From contig CM070505.1 in assembly GCA_036346375.1 (NCBI GenBank), forward strand, positions 54,885,772 to 54,949,771: a DNA stretch of 64,000 nt, read 5' to 3'. A model generated the notes under the pieces. That model ran no database searches, was not told where the DNA came from, and was given only the letters and a program-made list of their open reading frames with translations. Shown here one piece after another: positions 21,205-32,534 of the stretch (positions are counted from its first letter, which is position 1; each line of letters opens with the position of its first letter). A program made the translations under genes and the position numbers. The stretch is from Guadua angustifolia (lineage: Eukaryota; Streptophyta; Magnoliopsida; Poales; Poaceae).

Positions 21205-21645
21205 CTTTTAACTAGGAAACCCTAGGGTGTAAGTTCATGTAGCCCTTGTGATTCTAGTGATTAATAACAAACATAATTAATTATAAATATATTTAATGCT
21301 TGATTTAGTGCTAGACTAATGACAAACCCTCTAATATGTGATGAATCTTTTTACGAGACCAGAAGTTTGTTACTAAACTCTATTTTAGTCTCATTAAATA
21401 GAGGAATTATTTATGTCAAGTGGCTAAGCCATCCATCCTAGCAAGATATGCCTGATATTAATTATCCTGTCAGACTAACACTTAATTGTAGATCTTCCTT
21501 AGTCTCATAAATGCAGAGAGAATAGATTGCAATTTGAGGTATGCAATTCGGCATTGCACTTATATTTTTTGTTGCATTCCTCGTGTGCAAGTGAATGTTA
21601 AGGTTTGAGTTTGTTTTGAATTAATCTATGCACATTGCTCAATTG
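21205..21645. other. Intergenic, nothing recognised
   Basis: This is an AT-rich stretch without a supported gene or repeat. It precedes the LTR of element V. Confidence 0.3.
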
Positions 21646-23525
21646 TAGCACCCCAGCTCCTCTTTGAGCACAGGATGCTACCAACTACACTAAAAATTCA
21701 AAATTTCGACAGTACCTCCTCTAAAAACTGGACATCCACTCAGCAGACAAAAACAGCAATTTACAACATATATACATGTTCCACCACATTCCCAAATTAA
21801 CATCCAATTCATGTATACCACGAGCCTTCAACCCAAAACTTTGGACCACACGCCCAAGAACCAAACTTACCTCATAGGTGAAGGATTTCGACGAAGAAAA
21901 CGCACATCTCAGGTTACAAACCACATAACATACTCATAGGAGCAACTTAGACCATAGTTACAAAATTAACAAGATCTAGTAAACTGTTTCTAAACACAAC
22001 TAGTAGAACTAGATTATCTAGTCTATTAGTGACTAGTGGTTCTAGAAGTGTACAAAAAGGTGTCAGCTACTCCCGATCCCGCGCATGCCAACTAGAAGTC
22101 ACCTGAAAAACATTAAAATACAAGCGTGAGTTGGAGACTCAGCAAGTACAAGAGTTACAACGCGGATAACATGCTCGCAAGAATTAATCAGCATTCAACT
22201 CAATGTAGCCTCATCAAACATTAGAACTCATCAGTTATGCAATGCATATGTCTCTTTCCTTTAAGTGCATACCGGTACCACTGAGTGTACACCCGTCGAT
22301 GTCACACTCTACACTCCATCCCGTGGAGGTGCCCGCTCAAAAGCAGGTCTTTTCCCGCCATCCCGTGGGGGGTGCCTACCTCTGTAGGTCTTATTCAAGA
22401 GACCGTCGGACTAGTCATATAACTTTCTCACCGACTTCGGACTAGTTATATGACTTTCTCACTGCCCTGGCTCGTATGCATGCTTTATGATGCAATCACA
22501 CACATAAACAAATAACATGATTCATTTTTACTTGACTATCCATATATAACAGGAATCCAGGATTAAAACAATTCACAAAGCAATCACAATCAACATTGTA
22601 ACCTGTACTTGCCTTAGTTACCCTGTGTCGCCGAGGGGTGCTGGAACGGCACCAATCCCGAGGCAACTCCACCTATAGATGAACATCGTTCATTCAATAA
22701 GCATGCAACCAATACTATCAGGTAACAATTGTCACTATCCAACATTTTCTCCCAATACTCGAAAATAGCCATCACTAAAATTCCTCGATAATCCTGCTAT
22801 TTTACCATAAACCCCAAAACCTGTCATCGGCCTAGCGAAAACTAAAACTTTCCAAATCGCTTGGCCAAACATCACACCCTCGGCTCTACAAAGAACTAAA
22901 CAATGATGCCGACAATCTAGGTTATAAGACCTGGATCGGAAGCTGAACAACAGTAAACTGGCCACATGACCCAAACCGTATATCCAATTGATACGTTCTT
23001 TGATCCAAATTGGAGCTAAGGACTACAACTAAATTTCCTACAAGATAAGCATCCACTAAAACCTAGCCTAAAATACCCCAAATCGAGCTCCCATGCTACT
23101 GTCCTACTGATTAGGCTAGCAAATCTCCTTCTCGCCCTCTAATCGTCCAACAACGCAAGGTAATTAATAGCTAAACTCGATCAATTTCACTAGGAAAAGG
23201 GAGAAGTCGTTACCCAGGGCTTGGAGCTTAAACCCTAACTCCCTGCTCTGATCTTCTTCTTCCTCTTTTCTAGCTTGAGCAGCCCCCCTCTTCCTCCTTC
23301 TCCTCTTCTTCTACCTCCGGCTGGCCACCTCCTCCTTCTTCCTTCTACCGTGGATGGCGACGACTTGGGGGTAGGGCACAGCAGACGGGCCTTGGCGCAG
23401 CTTAGCGGCGGCGACGGTGAGACGCCGACGCGGGGATGGGGACGGCGGCAGCGACATGCGGAACAGAATCCGTCCCCGAAGTCTTAATCTTCCAAGACTC
23501 GAAATGAAAAAGGTATGGTAGAACC
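21646..23525 (-). mobile_element. 3' LTR region of chromovirus V
   Basis: On the plus strand it begins TGTAGCACCCCAG, which on the minus strand is an LTR ending in ...GGGGTGCTACA. It directly follows the chromodomain end of V pol, so it is the 3' LTR side. The part at 23478-23502 keeps the TTCGGGGACG-type sequence that follows chromovirus pol. Beyond it lies a GC-rich exon-like stretch (23270-23450). The LTR 5' boundary and polypurine tract are not clean. Small ORFs here are not credible. Confidence 0.6.
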
Positions 23526-24670
23526 TTAAGACATACCTGAAGTAAACAACTCCGGGTATTGCTCCCGCATCCGCGACTCAAGCACCCAAGTTGCTTCGCG
23601 CTCGGACTGATTTTTCCAAAGCACCTTGACATATTTGATTGTCTTACGCCTCAACACACATTCTGACTCCTCCAGAATTCGAACAAGTCGGGCCTTAAAT
23701 GTGAGATCTTGCTCAATAGTCAAAGGCTCTTGAGATATATGATGCTTTAGGTCTTTAAGGTACTTTCTCAACATAGAAACATGAAATACATTGTGCACCC
23801 TACTTAAAGAACTCAGCAAGTCCAATTGATAGGCCAACTTTCCTACTCGAGCCACATGAGGGAATGGCCCGATGTATCTTGGGCCCAGCTTCCCTTTGGT
23901 ACCGAATCGAACAATGCCTTTCATAGGAGATACCTTTAATAACACTTGTTCACCAACCTCAAACTCTAGTTCCCATCTCCTCACATCGGCATAACTCTTT
24001 TGCTTGCTCTGGGCAGCTAGCAAGTTCAGGCGAATCTCTGCAACACGTTTGGCCATCTGTTGGACCCAATCAGGACCCAAACCAGCCTTTTCCCCGACTT
24101 CATCCCAACACAAAGGTGATCTGCACTTCCGTCCATTGAGCACCTTAAATGGTGCAACTTGAATGGTAGCTATTGTTATAGGCAAACTCCACAAGTGCCA
24201 GATGATCCTCCTAACTCCCTTTCCACGACAACACATAGGACCTCAACATGTCCTCTAATGTTTGAATGGTCCTTTCCGTCTACCCATCTGTCTATGGGTA
24301 GAATGCTGTGCTAAGGCGTAGTTGTGTACCCAAAGCTTTCTGTAAACTCTCCCAAAACTTTGAAACAAACTTTGCATCCCGATCAGAGACAATAGTCTTG
24401 GGCACACCATGAAATCTCACTATCTTCCGCACATAAATAGGTGCTAGATCACTAGCTGAGTTTGTCGTACGGATAGGAATGAAATGTACAGACTTGCTAA
24501 GGTGGTCCACAACCACCCAAATAGCATCCTTTCCTCGAGGAGTATGAGGAAGTCCAACCACAAAATCCATACTGATATCATCCCAAGGCCACATAGGAAT
24601 TTCCAAAGGTTGCAATAACCCTGCTGGACGCCTATGTTCGGCCTTCACCTACTAACAAACTGTGCATGAT
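23526..24670 (-). pseudogene. Chromovirus V integrase core, C-terminus and chromodomain
   Basis: This is the minus-strand 3' end of a Ty3-gypsy polyprotein. The frame 24648-24292 carries the integrase core with DDISMDFVVGLP and VSDRDAKF, two of the catalytic acidic positions of the DDE triad. A frameshift near 24240-24290 leads to the frame 24236-23526. That frame has the GPY/F-type motif (GKLGPRYIGPF) and ends in a chromodomain-like tail (TIKYVKVLWKNQ, EATWVLESRMREQYP). A chromodomain after integrase defines chromoviruses, which target chromatin marks. The zinc-binding part is cut off by a solo LTR. Two adjacent TAG codons sit just upstream (about 24651-24656), so it is inactive. Confidence 0.85.
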
Positions 24671-24675
24671 GATAC

Positions 24676-25315
24676 TGTAGGAGTACGCGCAGGCTACGCT
24701 AGCCAAAATAGAACAGTTCTACCACGTACAACCAAGAACACATGCGAGTAGAGGATCTGGGGTTGTTACCATTGAAGACGGAAGTAGTCGACGATTCGAT
24801 CGTCGCCTAACCGTCACCCGATTGTTCGGTGGTCGCTTACCGGTCGCCTTGCCGCTCGATCGTCGCCTGACCGACGCCTTTGCCGCTTGACTAGTCGCCC
24901 AGTCGATCGAAGTCGATGTCTCCTCCTCGCGGATGTACGTCGCAGCGGATGTAGTCGTACACACGCTCGTCGGAGATGGTGAAGCCGATCGCCGATCAGC
25001 GTCGAGGACGGAGCAACGGCGCCTCTATGGTATCCACACTACGGGGATGGAATCACCGCGCGAAGGCGTGCTAGCACCGGGAGCGCGCGGCTAGGGGATT
25101 GGTGTGTGGAGGCGGTGGCTAGGGTTAGCGGTGGCGTCTCTAATGAGAATACCCCACCGCCCCTCCCACGCCTCATATATATAGCCCTTACCGTGGGCCC
25201 CTAACCAGAGGCCCAAGCCGGTTCATCTTGCGGCGCACGTCAAACGTGGCGCTCACATCACTAAGCCCACATCGGATGTAGCCCATGATTGTTAATTAGG
25301 CATATATTTCCTTCA
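24676..25315 (-). mobile_element. Solo LTR with perfect GATAC target duplication
   Basis: This 640-bp block, TGTAGGAGTACG...TTTCCTTCA on the plus strand, is flanked by GATAC at 24671-24675 and 25316-25320. On the minus strand it reads TGAAGGAAATATATGCC...CCTACA, with a TATATATATGAGG promoter box near 25176. The LTR start recalls Ty1-copia LTRs of grasses. It separates the zinc-binding region of V integrase from the catalytic core. Removing it with one GATAC restores colinearity. It has no coding capacity. Confidence 0.9.
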
Positions 25316-25320
25316 GATAC

Positions 25321-26845
25321 CTTCATTCTTTTCCACCAAAAACTCTTTTCAAGTCTTGATACAGCTTATTCTCACCAGGATGCACAGTGTAAGGGGCACG
25401 ATGAGCTTCTCTTAAAATTTCCATTTTAACCGAAGCCTTCTGTGATACACAAAGGCGATCTTTAAACCGCAAGGCACCAGTTTCATCAACTCTAAAGTCC
25501 CATTCTTTTTCCTCGTTAATCCACTTCTGCACTTGCTGGAGCAGTCAATCATGCTTCTATGCCTCCCTGACTCGTTCAGGAAGGTCTGACAGGAGTACCA
25601 TTTGAGTTTTAGCCTGAACAGTACCCGAATAACAGAAACAGATTCGTGGACGCTCGAGATCTGCAACCAAACAACCCAACAAAGGCGGTGTTGCCTTACG
25701 ACTGAGAGCATTGCAACCACATTTACCTTACCTGGATGGCACTGGATAGTCAGATTATAATCATTTATCAACTCCAGCTATCTTCTTTGCCTCATATTCA
25801 AATCCTTCTGAGTGAATATGTACTTAAGATACTTGTGATTTGTAAATATGTCGCATGACACTCCATATAGGTAGTGCCGCCAAATCTTTAGGGCAAAGAT
25901 AACGACAGCCAATTCTAAATCATGAGCAGGGTAGTTCTGCTCATGTTTCTTCAGGGTGCACGATGCATACGCAATCACCTTGCCATCCTGCATGAGCACA
26001 CACCCAAGCCCCACTCGATATGCATCCCAATAAACTGTGAACCTCTTTCCCTGCTCTGGAAGAGTAAGAATAGGAGCAGTCACCAACTTCTCCTTCATCA
26101 AACAAAAGCTACGCTCAAAGTCAGTGGTCCACTCAAATTTTACATCTTTTTGAGTTATCGAGACATTGGCTTAGCAATAATAGAGAAGTCCTTCACGAAA
26201 TGCCGGTACTACCCAGCTAGACCCAAGAAACTCCTCACCTCCTTCACATTGGAAGGCCTCTTCTAGTCCACCATAGTAGAGATCTTGCTCGAGTCAATAG
26301 AGATACCATCTGGATTAATGACATGGCCTAAGAAGCTTACTTCAGAAATCCAGAACTCGCATTTCTTTAATTTGGCATAGAATTGATTCTCTCTCAGGGT
26401 TTGAAGCACTAGGCACAAATGTTTTTCATGCTCCTCCTTAGACTTGGAGTAGATTAGAATATCATCAATGAACACCACAACAAATTCATCGAGGTAGGCA
26501 TGGAGCATACTGTTCATTGTTTCCATAAATACAACAGGGGCATTAGTTAGTCCAAAGGACATAACTTTAAACTCATAGTGCCCATACCTCGTGGAGAAAG
26601 CTACCTTTTCAACATCCTGCTCGCGCACGTGAATTTGATTGTACCCGGATTGCAAGTCAATCTTAGAGAATACCTTGGCATTCTTCAGTTGATCAAACAA
26701 GTTGTTGACACAAAAAGTGGTATGGACCAACACACTGATGGTTCGGAGAAACTTGTTCTCGTTGAAACCTACAAACTTCGCCTCGCCAAGTGTATTCAAG
26801 TGTGCTAGTTCATTTGACTTGTAAATCAACAAGGAGAAGGTAGAC
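25321..26845 (-). pseudogene. Chromovirus V reverse transcriptase, RNase H, integrase zinc region
   Basis: In minus-strand order: reverse transcriptase (about 26713-26266) with FSKIDLQSGYNQI, FGLTNAP and the catalytic VFIDDIL (YxDD type). RNase H follows (26101-25778), with TVYWDAYRVGLGCVL and a later ASCTLKKHEQNYPAHDLEL. A frame-broken linker comes next (25771-25412). Last is the region before the integrase zinc finger (25532-25323, HRAPYTVHPGENKLYQDLK). Stops and shifts separate the parts; the stop at 26263 replaces a Trp (TGG to TAG). Sequence 26713-26845 does not look like reverse transcriptase, so the N-terminal part, protease and gag are lost or lie beyond the inserted element Y. Confidence 0.85.
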
Positions 26846-27568
26846 TGTAAAATATACTTAATCAGCCTTTTGGCCAGATCAATAGAATATCGGCTAAAGT
26901 TCCGATATGGGCACTAGTTCTCAATGCTAGATTGAGTCCCAGTAAGATCTATCGCTTTTGATATGCCGATAGAGTAGGGAAAGATCTAATACCTACTAAG
27001 TAGGAAAAACCACTCAATAAGTCTTAAACCAGATAACGCGAGTGATGACCGGGAAAAAGCCGATTGTCTTCTCGCAGGGTAACTACGGGCGTTAGATCGG
27101 GAAAATCCAAGCCAGTAACGCTCGTAGGGTGCTGCAAACTATAGATCGACTTGCGCCGAGACAGTATAGATTGCAACGATAAACACAAGCAAAGGATCGA
27201 CGAGAATCAAGACAGCCTTACTTGCGATTTTGAAGCTATGTCGACGAAAGTCGAATAAATTTAGTGATTGTATAAACTAAAACTAGAATTATTGCTGAAA
27301 AGTAGATTGGTTTATTGATCGAGAGATCTCTGTACATGCCTAAACAAGGCTTATGTATAATGTTTACAAACTTAAACCTACTAAAACTCAATCGACTCTA
27401 GACTGAGTTATTTACAAACTCTCGTTTGATCCAAATCCTAACTCGATGATTTGCGCCGCGTCTTCCGATTGCCGATTCCTAATCGACCACTCCTAACACC
27501 ATAGCTGATTCTGCCACTTATCTTCACAAGATTGCACAACTTACCAAATCCATTTTTGAGTGTCAACA
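26846..27568 (+). mobile_element. 5' LTR of element Y
   Basis: It starts TGTAAAATATACTTAATCAG directly after the V fragment and ends TTGAGTGTCAACA before ATGCCCCCCAG. It is about 723 bp and contains no protein. TTATGTATAATG (27350) may serve polyadenylation. The other LTR of Y is not seen because E1 interrupts Y at 31065. The boundary was chosen from TG...CA ends and the switch from V coding sequence. Confidence 0.6.
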
Positions 27569-27889
27569 TATGCCCCCCAGTTTTTGGTACATGAGTGATC
27601 ATGTTCCAAAAATCATTTCGGCTTTTCATCCATGGTCTTTTCTCATCAATCCACCGTACTAGCCTCCTGTTCCATGCTGCGTCTAATCCTCAGAGAATTT
27701 TGACCATCACACCCTTCAGAATACAAAAAATCTTTGACCAGCTTCATAGGCGACTCACAACTTTCAAGATATTGCTTTTACTCTTGACCATTTTCCCATG
27801 CGACTCTTCGTATTTTGATGTTTGTTTCAAACGACGTCTCATATGGCTGATCTTCATTATAAAAGGCCCTCTCCACAAAGCTTCATCAC
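27569..27889 (+). other. Element Y leader
   Basis: This is non-coding sequence between the LTR end and the first ORF of Y, starting ATGCCCCCCAGTTTTTGG. No tRNA-complementary primer site was convincing. Confidence 0.35.
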
Positions 27890-28324
27890 ATACCTTTCTT
27901 AATCAAATCCTCTGAAAACCTCCTCATCATCTTCCTGGCCAATCCTGCCCCTCCTGAGTTTCTTGAGATTCCACTGACTCCCCCCATTTCAGAAGTAGAA
28001 GAAAACTCCGATGCTCCCGTGCTGGGAGCAGTAGGCGCCAATGCCGTTGATGATGGCGCAGTCCTAGTCCCTGTCACTTGGGGCCAAAACTTACCATCCG
28101 GTCATCCTGGCTGGGCACAACCTCTGTGGGTAGAGGTTTTTGATGAAGACGCCCTCCCCAATGATGACGACGATGACGGCGAAGCTGATGGCGAAGCCGA
28201 TACCGACGACGATGCTTCAGACAATGTGATCCCTAGCATTGCACCTCAGGGAGATCCAAGCGAGGTGAACTATCCAGCAAGCTCTCAAGGTAACAGCTGG
28301 TCCCCTTGGGAAGATCGGCTTTAA
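27890..28324 (+). pseudogene. Element Y acidic ORF 1
   Basis: An open plus-strand frame from about 27890 to the TAA at 28322 encodes a Pro-rich start (FLANPAPPEFLEIPLTPP). SGHPGWAQPLWVEVFDEDAL follows, then a strongly acidic tract (Asp/Glu run near 28160-28220). No ATG opens the frame at its left end, so the first exon is missing or the start has decayed. I recognise no domain. The codon pattern and position before the mobile-domain gene suggest an accessory protein of the element. Confidence 0.4.
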
Positions 28325-28619
28325 AACTGAAACCCTTTGTGGGAATCATCTTCAATGTCATCGGCTTTTGTAACGTAGTCGTCTAAGCCTTTGTATAAAA
28401 TCGGCACCTTCATATAACCGATTTTCTCTAGAATTTTCTTATCACACCTCGTACTTCTTTCTTATTTCTCATGATTTCTCGTGCTTTTACGATAACCGCT
28501 ACTTTTGAATCGCCATCAATTCTCAAGTAGTAGCTTTCTCTATATAGGGTTGCGCAATCTAGTACTTGTCCATCTCACCTCTTACAAGTAAACAATCGGT
28601 CTTTCCATTTTACTTAGGT

Positions 28620-28954
28620 ATGTCTTCTTCTCCATCGTCTTTAAACCAAAGCAAGTGGGATCTTGAAGAGTTAGCCTTAGTAGTATTCCTCCATCGCTGC
28701 ATTGATGTAGACCACCCTACTAGCCAATCAGAATAGCCCGTTGTCTTGCAGGTGAATCGTATGAAGACATCTTCGCCAACCAAGATCTTCCAGGTGCTAA
28801 CCCCAACAACGCCATTGTGATTCCTGAAGCCGATGGGGCTGTCCTGGAGGTCCATGATGAAGCTCCACCACAACCGATTGTCGACGATCTTCTAGAGGCG
28901 AATGTTTTGGTCAGAGTGATCCCAATGACATCCGCTTCCAAATTTTCGCTTTGA
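28620..28954 (+). pseudogene. Element Y ORF 2, frame-broken
   Basis: ATG at 28620 opens MSSSPSSLNQSKWDLEELAL and reaches a TAG at about 28735. An intron-like acceptor (TTGTCTTGCAG, 28739-28749) precedes a second frame, AGESYEDIFANQDLPGANP..., which runs Asp/Glu-rich to a TGA at 28952. It could be a two-exon gene or a frame-shifted one. No family was recognised. Confidence 0.3.
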
Positions 28955-29136
28955 CTTCGGCGATGACGCATCGTAGTGAACTACAAGCCATGAAATATCG
29001 GCTTTGAATATGTAATTTACCTTGGATAATTGGAAAATTTCGTGTCTCAAACATCTCTTCCTGGTAACTTCGCCGAAATTCTCGTGATAAGTCACCCTCA
29101 AAATTCGTCATGGCGGTTGCTCTTCACTTATCCCTC

Positions 29137-29150
29137 CCCGTCTATAAATA
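29137..29150 (+). promoter_or_regulatory. TATA box of the Y mobile-domain gene
   Basis: GTCTATAAATAGTC is a near-ideal plant TATA box about 125 bp upstream of the ATG at 29269. It shows that the gene had its own promoter rather than relying on the LTR. Confidence 0.5.
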
Positions 29151-29268
29151 GTCAGCGCTCCCCCTGTCACTTTCACACATCTTGTTGTTTTCACATGTTT
29201 TAGCTCCCTTGGCAAATTGGCTTTCGCAACTGCTTCAAGCAAATCAGCTCCTTTCCCCTTCATACACC

Positions 29269-31064
29269 ATGTCTCAGGTATTGATCCCTAGCCCAACTGA
29301 TGACAATGCTTATAGCTTAGGGCCAGTAGGGGATGCCAATCCTACTATTCTCAACGAAGATGTCCGCCGCCTCCCCTTGAATACTACCGATTTGAATCTT
29401 CAGGGCTGGAAAACTAGCTTCAGGGCTTGGCCATCTGCCCTCTCCGGCTGGAAAACTTGGTTGATCCACATGAAGCAGGCCAAAAGGGAAGAGTCGGAGA
29501 GACTAGGAATAGCTGATTGCATTTATTTGTCACTAGCCGATCAAGAAATTGATGAGCCTTTAATTGCTTCAGCCTCCTCCTTTTGGTCAGATACTTTTAA
29601 CGCTTTCATGTTCAAGAACAGCCCAATGAGCCCCACACTTCTTGATGTGGCGATGCTTACTAGCCTTAGGCCTGATGGATCTTATCCATCGGCTTTTGAT
29701 CTGAAGACCCAATATCGGTTGAAGGACAGCAAGAACTTGGGTTGGAAAGGATATATCCAAAAGCACATGGGCTCCACAGCCACAATCTCCGATCAGGAAC
29801 ACGCACCTTCCTCAACATGTGGCTCGATTGTTTTGTATTTTGCCATTCCACACTTGGGCCTAGCTCTATCCATCAGGGATTATCTGAGCGTCTAGCCAAT
29901 GGAGAACAACTAGCTTTGGGAAAATACCTCCTGGGTGCTGTCTATCGGCTTATGCACATGATCCGACAGAAGTTATGTACTAGCCTTGGAAACTATCACG
30001 TCGGCAACCTCTGAGGTCCACTCTGGTTCATCCAACTTTGGCTGCACCTGCATATCTTTTATGCTGAAAATCAATTAGATTTCACTGCTGTATTCCCCAA
30101 CGAGGACACTCCCGAGGGCGAAGACCCCACTTATCGGCCATGAGAACTGGTCTCTCAGCACAGCAGCGGGCGTCGGCTAACTTCAGATTCGTTCATCCAA
30201 GTATTCTGACAATGGTTTGAAGGGTCTACAGCTTCCTTCAAGAGATTCTGCTTCATGCCATATGTCAATGCAGTGGACTTCCCTGTTCTCAACTTCTTCA
30301 GGCTGTCTGGCACTCTAGATAATGCAGAAAACCTGAGAATATTCTGACTGTTTATTTCTTCGCAAGTTTATATGCTGGCTTTAGCACCAGGGCTCATGCC
30401 TTCAAGCTGACCTTCGAATACTATCATCCTTTAGTCATCGCCTATCAATTGGGGATGGGCCAGCATATACCTGAGCTAGTCTTGTACAGAGTTACCCCAA
30501 GGGGTGACCTTAACCCAAAATCGGCTTCGCTCATTATAAGTCTAGCCGATTCATACTCTTGTCTAGAGATTAATGAAATAGTCATGATATCTGGATCCTG
30601 TACTGAGTTTCGAACCTAGTGGCTCCAGTTTTCACAGGCTATCTATCCATCAGATACATCCGTGAACACTCACATTAGCTGATTCTTCCCTACTCCAACC
30701 TTGGCCGGCTCTGATCCTTCCTCAAGCTCCTCTTCCGATACCTCATCAGATACTAGTGATTCTGAAGAGGTAAATCGGCATCTCGCAATTCTTGTTCAAT
30801 TGTTTTAATTTTAGCTTCTTCATCTTGTAGGCCACTAAGAGCTCCAAGTCCAAGCTGCAGATGATTGGTGAGGACTCCGCTCGTATTAATCCCACGACCG
30901 TTTATCTGGAGTAGTTTTTTGCCGCTTCACCCTCAAAGGGACAAAAACAAAAGAAAGGTAAACACCTCATCCCTTCTCTCCTCTGGTTATTCTGAAATTA
31001 ACTGATCCTCTTTCAGCTTCTTCAAAGAAGTCTAGTGCCACCACCTCGAAGGCTCCACTACCTG
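29269..31064 (+). pseudogene. Plant mobile domain (PMD) protein of element Y, decayed
   Basis: From ATG 29269 (MSQVLIPSPTDDNAYSLGP) the frame contains WLIHMKQAKREESERLGI, FWSDTFNAF, SPTLLDVAMLTSLRPDG and YPSAFDLKTQYRLKDS. These are hallmarks of the plant mobile domain ('aminotransferase-like'), a family shared by transposons and by host silencing factors. A one-base shift near 29812 moves it to the frame LNMWLDCFVFCHSTLG, ERLANGEQLALGKYLL. That frame is then closed by four in-frame TGA codons at 30012, 30141, 30207 and 30345, each plausible as CGA decayed to TGA. Further shifted sequence, a Ser-rich stretch (30715-30770) and intron-like joints continue to 31064, where E1 cuts in. It is inactive. 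Confidence 0.7.
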
Positions 31065-32534
31065 TCGAGACCCGAACCAGGGGTCAAGTCCCTTCTGTGT
31101 TTAACTGTTCTAGTCCTAGGATCAACAGCTAGAACACACAGAATTACATCTCTTGGATCATAACCATCACAAAATTTAACTTTATTACATCAGAGAGAAT
31201 AGGCCAACATAGCCTTTATTACAAATAAAAGGCACGTAGGCCTTAAAACAGCGGAAGACTTAGAATAATAAAAGACATCAAAAATCTCGATGAAAACCCA
31301 AATAACACCACAGGCAAAACTATAGGAACGACTCCTAGACGGTAGTGTAGCACGCGTCTTGAACACCAGCTGACTGGTCTTGCTTCTGGGCTCCTTGTCT
31401 TCTTATCTGCTTCTGCAATCATGAACTGCTCGTTGGATTGAGCAGCCCCACGGTTGAACGCAGGGTAAGTAATTATCCAAATTACTTGCAAGTCAATTAA
31501 TCACCACGACACTGGGTAGGCTGAGGAAAGGTTAGGCTCATTTGCATAAATGCTAGCTTTTTGCCTAGTTTTAGAAAGCATTCGATTAAATAGGTTTTTA
31601 CAAATCAAATCATTTATTTATGAAACCTCCGGCTAACCACCGGTAACCACGAGACTGGCCAAAGGTGCCAGAAACTAACCAATGACCAAGTTACTCTAGC
31701 AGCCCATGCTAGGAGTCATAAAACAGCTTGGAAAACCAGTTGAAAATAGAAAACAGTTTTTGAAACACTACCATGTGACAATACCTGCCGTCCCGCCTTA
31801 ATCAGGCACGACTTTCATGAAAGTTTTACACTCTACAGAGGTTGCACGCTTTACCCATGCGACACAATGCTCTCCCGTCGAAAAACATCGCGACGAGACC
31901 TTTTTCCACCTAGCTCTTGGTCAAGATCCTCTAGGGTTTCTCAGCAGTCAGACGATGGACCTCGCTGGTGTGTTCCCTTGAGCCTTCAGATGACGTCCAA
32001 AACTTCAAAGACTGCTCCGCCACACGGATGACCGCATTCAAGAGTTCGGAGGGTACTAAGTCAAGGCTGGTCCCATACCCAGCACACATGGTCGCACTGT
32101 AGTACTTAAGTTTGACAACCACAAGGTTCGGTCCTTAATAGTTGGAGTGGTTCCCACACTGGACCCACAACGTGTAGAAACACCAGCCAAGCTAACCAGC
32201 CACTCCAATAGGGTTTTGTAAACAAATTTAACCCAAATTGTAGCCCCAAATACACGGCACTCCTTCTTTGAAAACAACACAAAGACAAGCAACAACTTGT
32301 AGATTAACAAGGCAAAGGACTAATAATTAACAAGGGTCACACAGATGAAGTAAAGCCTATTTGTCGTTGTTTCATATAACCGGCAAGTAACACAGAAGTA
32401 CTCCCTTCTTTTGAAAACAACACAGCACAAGCAACAACTTGTAGATTAACAAGGCAGTGACCAATAATTAACAAGGGTCACACAGATGAAGTAAAGCCTA
32501 TTTGTCGTTGTTTCATATAACCGGCAAGTAAATT
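31065..32534 (-). mobile_element. Element E1, 3' LTR (truncated by W)
   Basis: On the plus strand it starts TGTCGAGACCCGAACC, so the minus-strand LTR ends ...GGTTCGGGTCTCGACA. It matches 46840-48150 over about 1.3 kb, for example 'CTAGGATCAACAGCTAGAAC' in both. 'TTCCGCTGTTTTAAGGC' and AATAAAG are the LTR tail. The shared 'GGGTAAAGCGTGCAACCTCT' block lies at about 31833-31856 (minus). It stops at 32534, where LTR W begins, whereas the 46.8-kb copy runs on another ~650 bp. The 82- and 84-codon frames are not genes. Confidence 0.75.
32250..32530 (-). repeat. Tandem duplication of ~140 bp in the E1 3' LTR
   Basis: The stretch with 'ACAACTTGTAGATTAACAAG' and ending 'TATAACCGGCAAGTAA' is present twice in a row (about 32255-32391 and 32392-32530). 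It is present once in the other E1 LTR (48030-48137). So it arose after E1 inserted. Confidence 0.75.

Noticed and set aside
24719..24964. 81-codon minus-strand frame with Arg/Ser repeats
   Set aside because: It lies wholly inside the solo LTR bounded by GATAC duplications and reflects GTCGCC/CGATCG repeats.
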